Shown here: piece after piece, positions 13,474 to 20,348 of the stretch
Position numbering within the stretch: position 1 is the stretch's first letter
How the letters are laid out: every line of letters starts with the position of its first letter
Origin: Mariprofundus micogutta
GTDB lineage: Bacteria; Pseudomonadota; Zetaproteobacteria; Mariprofundales; Mariprofundaceae
Length of the DNA: 36,096 nt
Direction: 5' to 3'
Assembly: GCF_001895085.1 (NCBI RefSeq)
Contig: NZ_BDFD01000023.1
Coordinates: 1-36,096, forward strand
Position numbers and translations under genes: made by a program
Notes under the pieces: model-generated
Database searches by the model: none
What the model was told of the DNA's origin: nothing
The model's input: only the letters and a program-made list of their open reading frames with translations

Positions 13474-14172
13474 TCATCGCTTGGGCCGTGGAATTAACGG
13501 AGGTAATTTCTTTCCATCAGCTGGTGGCCTAGGTGCATTCAAAGGCAGGGGAATCGGTTTACCGTCAGGCGTCATACGTGCACGGGGCTTGCGGTTAATC
13601 TTACGAGCTCCGAGATAGATTCGATCAAAAGGCGTAAACAGGGCAACACCCAGCAGCGCACCGACCCCCTGAATCCTCCATAATATCTGCAGATCTTCAC
13701 TTGCCACCGCATACGTAGTCCAGACAGCCAGACCCTCAATACATATTTTTCCGAGCAGGATGAACAGCAGCGGATATCCGAGAAAGAGTCGGAGCACAAG
13801 TGATTTGCACTCAACAATCAGAAACCAGCTGGTCATCATCCAGACCATCGTTACCAGCCCCGTGCTACCGCGATACACCTCTACATCAGGCATAAAATAA
13901 AACAGCAGCCACATCATCACCGGCATGGCAAAAACAGAGGCGATCAGCAGATGCAGAAATTTAACATATCGATTCAAAAGCAATCCGAGCAAAAATAGCG
14001 CCGTAGAATCAATGGTGAGCTGTAGCTGACTGTCATGCGTTAATTGTGCAGTCCATAAACGCCACCACTCACCATCGATAATAGCTTGCCGGCTATAAAT
14101 CAGAAGATCGGCTCGCTCAGGTGTAAGGTACCATATGCCCCAGCAGGCAATCGCAAACAGGAATCCAAACAT
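13474..14172 (-). CDS. Rhomboid-like membrane protein, catalytic residues apparently lost
   Basis: This is a polytopic inner-membrane protein of 232 residues with about six hydrophobic helices and a proline-rich basic tail (about 195-232). GEWWRLWTAQLTHDS near 33-47 is the typical rhomboid/rhombosortase loop before TM2. The place of the serine motif GxSG reads YRGSTG (about 100), so the catalytic Ser is replaced by Thr. The late-helix His region reads RIQGVGALLGVAL, with Gln where His is expected. I infer a rhomboid-fold pseudoprotease, though a shifted active site cannot be excluded. It lies 51 nt upstream of the methyltransferase gene and may share its transcript. Confidence 0.6.
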   Translation of the reverse strand: MFGFLFAIACWGIWYLTPERADLLIYSRQAIIDGEWWRLWTAQLTHDSQLQLTIDSTALFLLGLLLNRYVKFLHLLIASVFAMPVMMWLLFYFMPDVEVYRGSTGLVTMVWMMTSWFLIVECKSLVLRLFLGYPLLFILLGKICIEGLAVWTTYAVASEDLQILWRIQGVGALLGVALFTPFDRIYLGARKINRKPRARMTPDGKPIPLPLNAPRPPADGKKLPPLIPRPKR

Positions 14173-14268
14173 CTGCCAAGATTACGTTCTCTTATACTTT
14201 GCGCCAGCAGAGTTTATCCGGGACATGTGCAAATGATGCATCCATGCCTATGATTGCCGAATGATTCA

Positions 14269-14288
14269 CATGCTTTAATTCAAGCATG
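14269..14288. repeat. Inverted repeat upstream of the S1-domain gene
   Basis: A 7-nt inverted repeat (CATGCTT / AAGCATG, 6-nt spacer) lies 28 nt before the start of the S1-domain protein gene, in the region shared with the divergent rhomboid-like gene. It could be an operator or a short 5'-UTR hairpin. The assignment is by position only. Confidence 0.3.
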
Positions 14289-14316
14289 GGCGTACTTCAT
14301 TACCAAGGGAGATAAT

Positions 14317-15174
14317 ATGGCTGAAATCGGACGCTTGAACACACTGCGCGTAGTCAAACAACTGGATTTTGGTGTTTATCTTGATGGTGGTGATCTTGGC
14401 GAAATACTGATGCCAATCCGCTATGTGCCTGTACCGTGCGCTATCGGTGATGAACTGGAAGTGTTTATCTATTGCGATTCCGAAGACCGCCTGATTGCCA
14501 CCACTGAAAAGCCTTATGCCATGGTTGGAGAGTTTGCACTGTTGAAAGCCGTTGCTGTCAATCAAACGGGAGCCTTCCTTCAATGGGGCATCATGAAAGA
14601 TTTACTGGTGCCTTACTCTGAACAAAAGCCGCGCATGGAAGAGGGCAAACTCTATGTGGTACGCCTGTTTGTCGATGAAAACAGTAATCGCATTGTCGGC
14701 TCAGCCATGCTTGATGACTTTCTATACCGTGAATCTGATGACGAATTCGATGTTGGAGAAAGCGTCAACCTGTTTATAGCCAACCGCTCCGAGCTTGGCT
14801 ATCAGGTCATAATTGATAATACCCACTGGGGCCTTCTGCACCACTCCGAGGTGGCGCACAATTTAAAACGCGGCGAAACCGTGGCCGGTTTCATCAAACA
14901 TATACGTGAAGATAAGCGCATCGATGTCTGCCTGCATCTTAAACCCAGCGAAAAAACTGACGAAGTCTCGCAGTTAATTATTACGAAATTAAGAAAGAAT
15001 GATGGCTTCCTTTCAGTCACTGACAAAAGTCATCCTGAAGAAATCATGGCTATGTTTGGCATCAGTAAAAAAATGTACAAAAAGGCAGTCGGGGCTCTGT
15101 ATAAAAATAAAACAATAGCCATTGAATCCGACGGCATTCGCCTGCTCAAAGCATGGGCGACAAAAGAGCGTTAA
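14317..15174 (+). CDS. CvfB-like S1 RNA-binding protein
   Basis: This is a predicted RNA-binding regulator of the CvfB/YitL type, 285 residues. The N-terminal S1-like segment contains EIGRLNTLRVVKQLDFGVYLDGG. It is followed by further OB-fold segments (about 70-130 and 140-210; GLLHHSEVAHNLKRGETVAGFIKHIREDKRIDV) and a C-terminal winged-helix-like part (KSHPEEIMAMFGISKKMYKKAVGAL). I chose ATG 14317 because AAGGGAG precedes it by 6 nt; an upstream in-frame ATG at 14254 lacks a ribosome binding site. CvfB homologues affect virulence gene expression in staphylococci, but the role here is unknown. Confidence 0.85.
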   Translation: MAEIGRLNTLRVVKQLDFGVYLDGGDLGEILMPIRYVPVPCAIGDELEVFIYCDSEDRLIATTEKPYAMVGEFALLKAVAVNQTGAFLQWGIMKDLLVPYSEQKPRMEEGKLYVVRLFVDENSNRIVGSAMLDDFLYRESDDEFDVGESVNLFIANRSELGYQVIIDNTHWGLLHHSEVAHNLKRGETVAGFIKHIREDKRIDVCLHLKPSEKTDEVSQLIITKLRKNDGFLSVTDKSHPEEIMAMFGISKKMYKKAVGALYKNKTIAIESDGIRLLKAWATKER

Positions 15175-15343
15175 CTGAAACCCTGAATAGCTCCGCGAAC
15201 TGATGATCACTTGTCCCATCCATCTGCCTGAACGCTTCAGCATTCTGGCTTCACACCGGCCTTTCCTGCTCAAAATGCGAAACCACAAATATTGGACTAT
15301 AATAGCACCAATAGACTTAACAATGATTCAGCAGGAGATTACT

Positions 15344-15649
15344 GTGGATACCGAAAAACGAAGATCTGACCGAAACACTCCGCACGAGGTCCAAAAAGGC
15401 ACGCTCTATCTTTGTGCCGACCATCGCCACTTCTCAGTGGATAATGTGGATGATTTTTCACCGAACGGCGTTGGATTGACTGTTTGTGGCTTAATAAACA
15501 GTGGTGATAAGGTACTGCTTCGCCTTCAACACAACCGGAGCTTCACACCAATACTTGGCTACGTAATGTGGAGCAGTTCAATTGGCATGAGATCTACGGG
15601 GACAATACAAATGCCTGTATCCAGACTAGGAATCAGACTCATTCATTAA
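15344..15649 (+). CDS. PilZ-domain protein (putative c-di-GMP receptor)
   Basis: A single small PilZ domain, about 101 residues. Both c-di-GMP contact motifs are visible: RRSDR (RxxxR) near the N-terminus and DDFSPNG (DxSxxG) about 30 residues later. A GTG at 15344 is preceded by AGGAG with 6-nt spacing, so I prefer it to an upstream in-frame ATG (15323) with no ribosome binding site. No output domain is fused, so it probably acts by binding a partner. About 170 nt of non-coding sequence precede it, with no clear structure. Confidence 0.8.
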   Translation: MDTEKRRSDRNTPHEVQKGTLYLCADHRHFSVDNVDDFSPNGVGLTVCGLINSGDKVLLRLQHNRSFTPILGYVMWSSSIGMRSTGTIQMPVSRLGIRLIH

Positions 15650-15697
15650 GCCCGGATATCATCGTCTGAAAGGCGCGCTGTTATAATCGGCCAGCAA

Positions 15698-16150
15698 TCA
15701 ATCCATCATTCTCCAGCTACCATCAGGTTGCCGACAAGCAGTACCTTGTCCATTCTCCCTTTTTCCATCGATATAAATATCATGCTGATATTCACGGCAA
15801 TTCTCTCCAGCAGCATTCAGGTAGGTCGATGTCGGTGTAGTGGTGAAATTCGCACCTGTATTCGGATTATTCCAGCTGCTTGACTGGCCATCATAATTGT
15901 ATTCCAGCGCCCTCTGCGCGCGTGCTTCATCAGCTTGCCTGGCAATTTCTCGACCCAGCAATGACCCAGCTACAGTGCCTGCAACGATTGCTGCAGTTCT
16001 CCCGACCCCTTTTCCAACAGTAGATCCGAGCACTCCGCCTATAGCACCACCAACCACAGACCCCACATGTTCCCTGTCACTTTGTGTCCTGCAACCGGCC
16101 ACGGGGATCATCAACAAGCCAATCAATACAATGATAAAACCATTTCTCAT
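15698..16150 (-). CDS. Glycine-zipper outer-membrane lipoprotein (17-kDa surface antigen type)
   Basis: This is an exported lipoprotein of about 150 residues. A hydrophobic signal ends in the lipobox IPVAGC (Cys near residue 20). A Gly/Ala-rich zipper of about 45 residues follows (GSVVGGAIGGVLGSTVGKGV and on), and then a polar domain with ENCREYQ...GTACRQPDGSW, typical of the surface antigen_2 C-terminus. ATG 16150 is preceded by GGAGG at 7-nt spacing; a TTG two codons upstream is less likely. The function in envelope integrity is family-based inference. Confidence 0.82.
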   Translation of the reverse strand: MRNGFIIVLIGLLMIPVAGCRTQSDREHVGSVVGGAIGGVLGSTVGKGVGRTAAIVAGTVAGSLLGREIARQADEARAQRALEYNYDGQSSSWNNPNTGANFTTTPTSTYLNAAGENCREYQHDIYIDGKRENGQGTACRQPDGSWRMMD

Positions 16151-16458
16151 CGTCAAACCTCCGTTTCATTCAGGCGTAGCCCACTATCTATTTGTGATTA
16201 TAATGGCGCCTGCAAACAAATCGCAAGCGTACTATTTGCACCCGCATCTTCTCCCTCACTCATCAGGTGTGCTTGAATGATACAACGGCATAAATGCTGT
16301 TTGACTCGCAGGACCATCACCGCAAACTCCGCCGCTATGAATAAACACCACGCACATAAGAAGATTGCACCTTTCGGTTGGCTAGTGGCTCGCCGAATTG
16401 CTTCCCTGTGCCCCGGAGTATTCATTATTTAAAGGACCACCTTTAATACTGCTGCTGA

Positions 16459-16496
16459 AACGGCCACGGGTTTTGATAAATCCGTGGCCGTTTTGT
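16459..16496 (+). terminator. Strong terminator hairpin in the eamA leader
   Basis: An 11-bp stem AACGGCCACGG / CCGTGGCCGTT with a 12-nt loop is followed by TTGTTTT. It lies 78 nt upstream of the EamA-family gene. A third segment, GTGGCCGTG at 16500-16508, can pair with the first arm as an alternative, so this could be an attenuator. The wider gene-free stretch (16151-16573) also holds a hairpin TTAAAGG/CCTTTAA near 16430-16447 and GATGCTC/GAGCATC at 16518-16537. I recognise no known riboswitch there. Confidence 0.75.
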
Positions 16497-16573
16497 TTTG
16501 TGGCCGTGAATTCATCTGATGCTCATGGAAGAGCATCCAAATCAATGCGAATCAGCATACCAAGGGAGAAAAA

Positions 16574-17470
16574 ATGAGCGTGCCATCGGCGTATTTAGGC
16601 GTCATTATAATCTGGAGCACCACACCACTGGCCATATTATGGAGCAGTGAAGAGGTCGGTTTTGTGTTCGGCGTAACCAGTCGAATGCTGATCGGTGCCA
16701 TTCTGGCACTGGTGGTTGCCGCCCTGCTCGGCTCCGGACTGCAATGGCACCGCCGCGCCAAAATGGCCTACATGACCAGTGGCTTCGGTATTTACGGGGG
16801 CATGATTACTGTTTACTGGTCAGCACAATTTATTCCAACGGGCTGGATCTCAGTCATCTTCGGCATTTCACCAATCATCACAGCAATCATGGCTCGCATG
16901 TGGCTGGACAGCGAACAGCTGACACGTTCACGCCTGACTGGCATGTTGATGGGATTGTCCGGACTGGTTGTTATTTTTGCAACCAGCTTCAGCCTTCATG
17001 AACATGCCGCCCTCGGTGTGATCGGCATGCTTGTATCAGTGGCTGTACATTGTGCCAGTGCAGTATGGATCAAACGTATTGATGCAGAAGTACCTGCTAT
17101 CGTCATGACCAGTGGCGGCTTGCTGTTTGCGGCACCGCTGTTTCTGCTTACATGGATATTAAGCGGTGCATCGTTGCCAGACGAGGCGCTTTCCACACGT
17201 ACAGCTGGTTCTATCGCCTACCTGGCACTGCTTGGTTCGGTACTTGGCTTTGCGCTGTACTATTATGTGTTGAGCAAGGTGGAGGCAACACGTGTGGCAC
17301 TACTGACACTTGTTACACCGGTCTGCGCACTGGGCCTTGGCAATATACTCAACAACGAACCCCTGACAGTAGAAATCATCATTGGATCACTGTTGATTCT
17401 CTCAGGCCTTGCCACGTTTGAATTCAGTGCAAAAGCCAATCGGATCAAAGCTCGTTTGTTGCGCTACTAA
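16574..17470 (+). CDS. EamA/DMT-superfamily transporter
   Basis: This is a predicted inner-membrane drug/metabolite transporter of 298 residues with ten hydrophobic segments arranged as two EamA repeats. Examples are SAYLGVIIIWSTTPLAILW at the start and the GLSGLVVIFATSF region in the middle. The second repeat includes AYLALLGSVLGFALYYYVLS and ends with the LVTPVCALGLGNILNNEPLT signature, where EamA proteins have a conserved Pro and a Glu. The start is preceded by AAGGGAG. The substrate cannot be predicted. Terminator hairpins lie on both sides, so it is likely a single-gene unit, perhaps controlled in its leader. Confidence 0.85.
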   Translation: MSVPSAYLGVIIIWSTTPLAILWSSEEVGFVFGVTSRMLIGAILALVVAALLGSGLQWHRRAKMAYMTSGFGIYGGMITVYWSAQFIPTGWISVIFGISPIITAIMARMWLDSEQLTRSRLTGMLMGLSGLVVIFATSFSLHEHAALGVIGMLVSVAVHCASAVWIKRIDAEVPAIVMTSGGLLFAAPLFLLTWILSGASLPDEALSTRTAGSIAYLALLGSVLGFALYYYVLSKVEATRVALLTLVTPVCALGLGNILNNEPLTVEIIIGSLLILSGLATFEFSAKANRIKARLLRY

Positions 17471-17471
17471 A

Positions 17472-17503
17472 AACAGGGCCTGCGTTACAGCAGGCCCTGT
17501 TTA
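17472..17503 (+). terminator. Terminator after the EamA gene
   Basis: A 12-bp stem (AACAGGGCCTGC / GCAGGCCCTGTT) with a 6-nt loop directly follows the stop codon. A short T/A tail follows. Confidence 0.88.
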
Positions 17504-17544
17504 ATTCTTGAGCATAAATACAGAAGGCTTTAGCTTACTTAACA

Positions 17545-18135
17545 ATGGACGATGACATACAGGCCCACTCATCACATTCACATGAACCCGATACTTGGTT
17601 CTACTACATCGATGATAGCGACCTGATAGTTAACGTCAGCGCCACATGGGAGTCATTTGCCGCAGCAAACGAAGGGCTGCCTGAATGTTCATTTTCTGCC
17701 TTGCAAGGAAAACCGATCCTGAGCCAATTCAGCGATGCTGAAACCCGCATGATATATTCCAAGATTTTTAAAAAGGTTCGCTCTGCACAACGGGTTATTT
17801 CATTTCTGATCCACTGTGATGCTCTCGATACCATTAGACATCTTGAAGCCAGCATCATTCCACTTCCACATCAGTTTCTGAAAGTTCAATTTAAACTGGT
17901 AAATGAGATCAAACGCGATCCGGCTATTGTACAGAAACTTTGCAACACGGATGACAATATTATCACCATGTGCAGTTATTGCGGAGACCTGAAGAACAGC
18001 AAGGGGCAGTGGCAACCCATAGAACAGGAAATCACTGCACGGGACTTCTTTCAACACCCGGCCCTGCCAAAAATAAGCCATGGCATCTGCCCTGACTGTA
18101 GTAACAACTTCCTTAATTCTATCAATTTAGCCTGA
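17545..18135 (+). CDS. PAS-like sensor with C-terminal CxxC...CxxC module
   Basis: A soluble protein of 196 residues. The N-terminal half (about 15-130) looks PAS-like (IDDSDLIVNVSATWESFAAAN and the region before VQFKLVNEI). The C-terminus has CSYCGDLKNSKGQW near 142-155 and HGICPDC near 180-186. This tail resembles the cysteine module CSxCKxIRDDxGxW...SHGxCPxC that many response regulators and PAS proteins carry, and it probably binds zinc. No kinase, cyclase or DNA-binding output is present. No strong ribosome binding site precedes the ATG. Confidence 0.6.
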   Translation: MDDDIQAHSSHSHEPDTWFYYIDDSDLIVNVSATWESFAAANEGLPECSFSALQGKPILSQFSDAETRMIYSKIFKKVRSAQRVISFLIHCDALDTIRHLEASIIPLPHQFLKVQFKLVNEIKRDPAIVQKLCNTDDNIITMCSYCGDLKNSKGQWQPIEQEITARDFFQHPALPKISHGICPDCSNNFLNSINLA

Positions 18136-18189
18136 TGGTGCAGTAGAGGGTTCATATCCTGCTAATCGAATAATCGAATCCTGCATACC

Positions 18190-18217
18190 AACAGGCCCTG
18201 CAAATACAGGGCCTGTT
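18190..18217. terminator. Bidirectional terminator between convergent genes
   Basis: An 11-bp stem AACAGGCCCTG / CAGGGCCTGTT with a 6-nt loop lies between the PAS-like gene (plus) and the small secreted protein gene (minus). It serves both by position. The stem is nearly the same sequence as the terminator at 17472-17503. Confidence 0.8.
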
Positions 18218-18232
18218 ATTCAATATCTCAGG

Positions 18233-18544
18233 TTAACGGCCTCGGCCGCCACCCATTCTGCGCCCCTGACCCATACCCTGACCGTGTTCGCCCACTTCAT
18301 CAGGAATCGCTTTCCCCTGTTCTCTGGCACGCTCTTTCATGCGTTCATGCTTCTCAATGCGGTACTGTTCGCGCTCTGCATCATTCATGCTACGCATCTT
18401 CTGGCGCTCTTCACTGCGCTCCTGCTCAGTCATCAGCTCACGCCCATAGACAGTCTCTCTCTCAGCAGAATACGCAACAGTTGATCCGGCTGATATGCCC
18501 ATAAGCATTGCCACCATCATGGCCAAATACATTTCTCGTTTCAT
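18233..18544 (-). CDS. Small secreted charged protein of unknown function
   Basis: 103 residues with a Sec-type signal peptide (MKREMYLAMMVAMLMGISAG, cleavage near AYSAE). A highly charged segment, ELMTEQERSEERQKM...EREQYRIEKHERMKERARE, follows, and the C-terminus is Gly/Arg-rich. The central segment resembles a widespread uncharacterised proteobacterial periplasmic family with a QLMTxxER...HHxxMxxRAxE pattern. Function is unknown. ATG 18544 is chosen because AGGAGG precedes it by 6 nt. It is the last gene of the MarR-headed cluster, about 95 nt after the cytochrome-like gene. Confidence 0.7.
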   Translation of the reverse strand: MKREMYLAMMVAMLMGISAGSTVAYSAERETVYGRELMTEQERSEERQKMRSMNDAEREQYRIEKHERMKERAREQGKAIPDEVGEHGQGMGQGRRMGGGRGR

Positions 18545-18639
18545 TGCTAACCTCCTTTCCAGGATTAGTTCACATAAGAAATTATAGATAAATGCAATAC
18601 CCCTTTGAATTGGACAGATTGTCACACATACGACTTAAC

Positions 18640-19047
18640 TTATTCCAACAGATTAACAATTCGGCTGCGATAGGAGGTATGGCAAGCCATGCAGGCAGTG
18701 AGCATCTGTGACTGGGACTGAATCAACAGCGGCATATCCTTAGCCCTGGCAGCCTCTTCTATTTTAATCGCCAGCTCATGTACTCTGCCATCCGCTTTCT
18801 TAAACGCTGACATTTCCGTGCCCAACTCACCCATGATTTTCAAACGCTGGCCCATTGATGGTTTGTCGTGATCGGCAATCGCATGTGCAAAATGAGCCGC
18901 CCCGGCAAAATCTTTCAACAGGATTGCATGGTTAAGGCTGGAATAGTCCTTACCTAACTGCTGCATGATTTGCTTCAATGAGCCGTCACCAGCCCAGGCT
19001 GTTCCAGTCAATAACATTGCTACTGTCAGAACCATGATCTTTTTCAT
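18640..19047 (-). CDS. Cytochrome c'-like periplasmic haem protein
   Basis: About 135 residues: a signal peptide (MKKIMVLTVAMLLTGTAWA), a helical body and a single haem-binding motif CMACHTSYR close to the C-terminus. The helical layout with a C-terminal CxxCH followed by Tyr/Arg is typical of cytochrome c' and related class II cytochromes c. An electron-transfer or gas-binding role is inferred. ATG 19047 has GGAG 5 nt upstream; an in-frame GTG two codons earlier overlaps that site. It follows the DUF1302-like gene by 14 nt and probably shares its transcript. Confidence 0.75.
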   Translation of the reverse strand: MKKIMVLTVAMLLTGTAWAGDGSLKQIMQQLGKDYSSLNHAILLKDFAGAAHFAHAIADHDKPSMGQRLKIMGELGTEMSAFKKADGRVHELAIKIEEAARAKDMPLLIQSQSQMLTACMACHTSYRSRIVNLLE

Positions 19048-19061
19048 ATCCACTCCGGTCT

Positions 19062-20348
19062 TTAAAAGGTGTATTCAATCTCACTGTAAATTCGGTCATT
19101 TTTATCAAACTGACCGAAGAAGCCGTTCACACCACCGAACACATCACCACCAAGCCTTGCAGTAATCTGATCACTGAACTCATAAGACACTTTAGGACGC
19201 AACATCCAACTGCCATCTGCCCAGTCATACAGACCAATGATCTCCGGCTTCAGTTTCTCATTCATGTAATCGGTAGAGACCATCAGACTGACAAAACCCG
19301 AGGCCTGATCTTCAACCACATTTTTGTCCCAGCCCGGCAGATAACGGACAAAAAACTGCGGGCTGATACGCCAGTTATTTTTGTTGTAGTCCAGACCGAA
19401 AGCAGCATTGACTGTTGTTTCCCTGCCGATTGATGTTGCAGGCGTGACACCTGTTCTATTGATACCTTCACCGATATTTACCGCCACTTCACCGCGCAAT
19501 ACCAGTGCCCCGAAAGCATTGGAGAAAGAACCACCGACTGTATTCATGCGCTGGTATACCGGTGTCAGCGTCAACAGACCCGGAGTCAGGCTTTTCTGCA
19601 TATTGGGTGAATCTTTCCAGCCATAAAACCAGTTCAGTGACAAATCCCAGCCGGAGAGATTGGAACGCCATGCCAGACCGGCTTCAACATCTGAAAGACG
19701 CCACCCAGGTTCATCTCCAGGCTGTACGGCAAGAGCAATGCCGGCAGGTGTTGCAGGCAGGGCAAAAGCCCAGCGTGAGCCAGCCGGTGCAAACTCTCCC
19801 GGCCGCGCATCGGGAATAACAATAAATTCGAACTCATGCTCAGAACCGCCGATATCGGCATACCAGTTCAACCGTGCAGACCACAGACCGATGCGTGAGT
19901 CGAGAAAATCATCGAGCATGAATTCGCGCATATCCAACGGATTGACGATATCTAGCATACGCAGACCGTCAGTCTTTCCCCAGACGATCTGCTGCTGACC
20001 AATACGGAAATCAAACGCATCACCGCCGTAGAGCAGATATGCCTCCTTACTCTGCAGATAAGTGCGATAGTGCTTCTTGATACCAGTTGTCAGATCTGTG
20101 GCATTGGTCTGTTCAACATCCATTGCTGCGTCATACCAGGCCAGCAGCCTGCCACGAAACTCCCAGCGATCACTTAAGATAGCCTCCGGCTTCAAATCCA
20201 GTCGAGTCTGCAGTTTATCCAGCCGCTTCTCACCCGAAACAAAATAAGCCGTCTCATTTTTCAGACTGCCATGCATTGTCCATTCTGCTGCAAAGGCAGA
20301 AGAAGAAAAAGCCAACGCCGCCGCAACAATTAAAACTATTCGTCTCAT
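19062..20348 (-). CDS. DUF1302-like outer-membrane beta-barrel protein
   Basis: A predicted outer-membrane protein of 428 residues with a signal peptide (IVLIVAAALAFSSSAFA). Alternating beta-strand segments run throughout and the chain ends in YSEIEYTF, a C-terminal aromatic beta-signal. The segment RIGQQQIVWGKTDGLRMLDI, followed by NPLDMREFMLDD, is characteristic of DUF1302 proteins. These occur next to MMPL/RND exporters and DUF1329 lipoproteins in many proteobacteria. Its ATG overlaps the stop of the RND gene (ATGA), so the two products are probably made together and may form an export route. Family assignment is from memory of motifs. Confidence 0.7.
   Translation of the reverse strand: MRRIVLIVAAALAFSSSAFAAEWTMHGSLKNETAYFVSGEKRLDKLQTRLDLKPEAILSDRWEFRGRLLAWYDAAMDVEQTNATDLTTGIKKHYRTYLQSKEAYLLYGGDAFDFRIGQQQIVWGKTDGLRMLDIVNPLDMREFMLDDFLDSRIGLWSARLNWYADIGGSEHEFEFIVIPDARPGEFAPAGSRWAFALPATPAGIALAVQPGDEPGWRLSDVEAGLAWRSNLSGWDLSLNWFYGWKDSPNMQKSLTPGLLTLTPVYQRMNTVGGSFSNAFGALVLRGEVAVNIGEGINRTGVTPATSIGRETTVNAAFGLDYNKNNWRISPQFFVRYLPGWDKNVVEDQASGFVSLMVSTDYMNEKLKPEIIGLYDWADGSWMLRPKVSYEFSDQITARLGGDVFGGVNGFFGQFDKNDRIYSEIEYTF

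Noticed and set aside
16198-16425. 75-codon minus-strand frame in the gap before the EamA gene
   Set aside because: No ribosome binding site, no recognisable protein features, and it lies in a region with RNA hairpins on the other strand.
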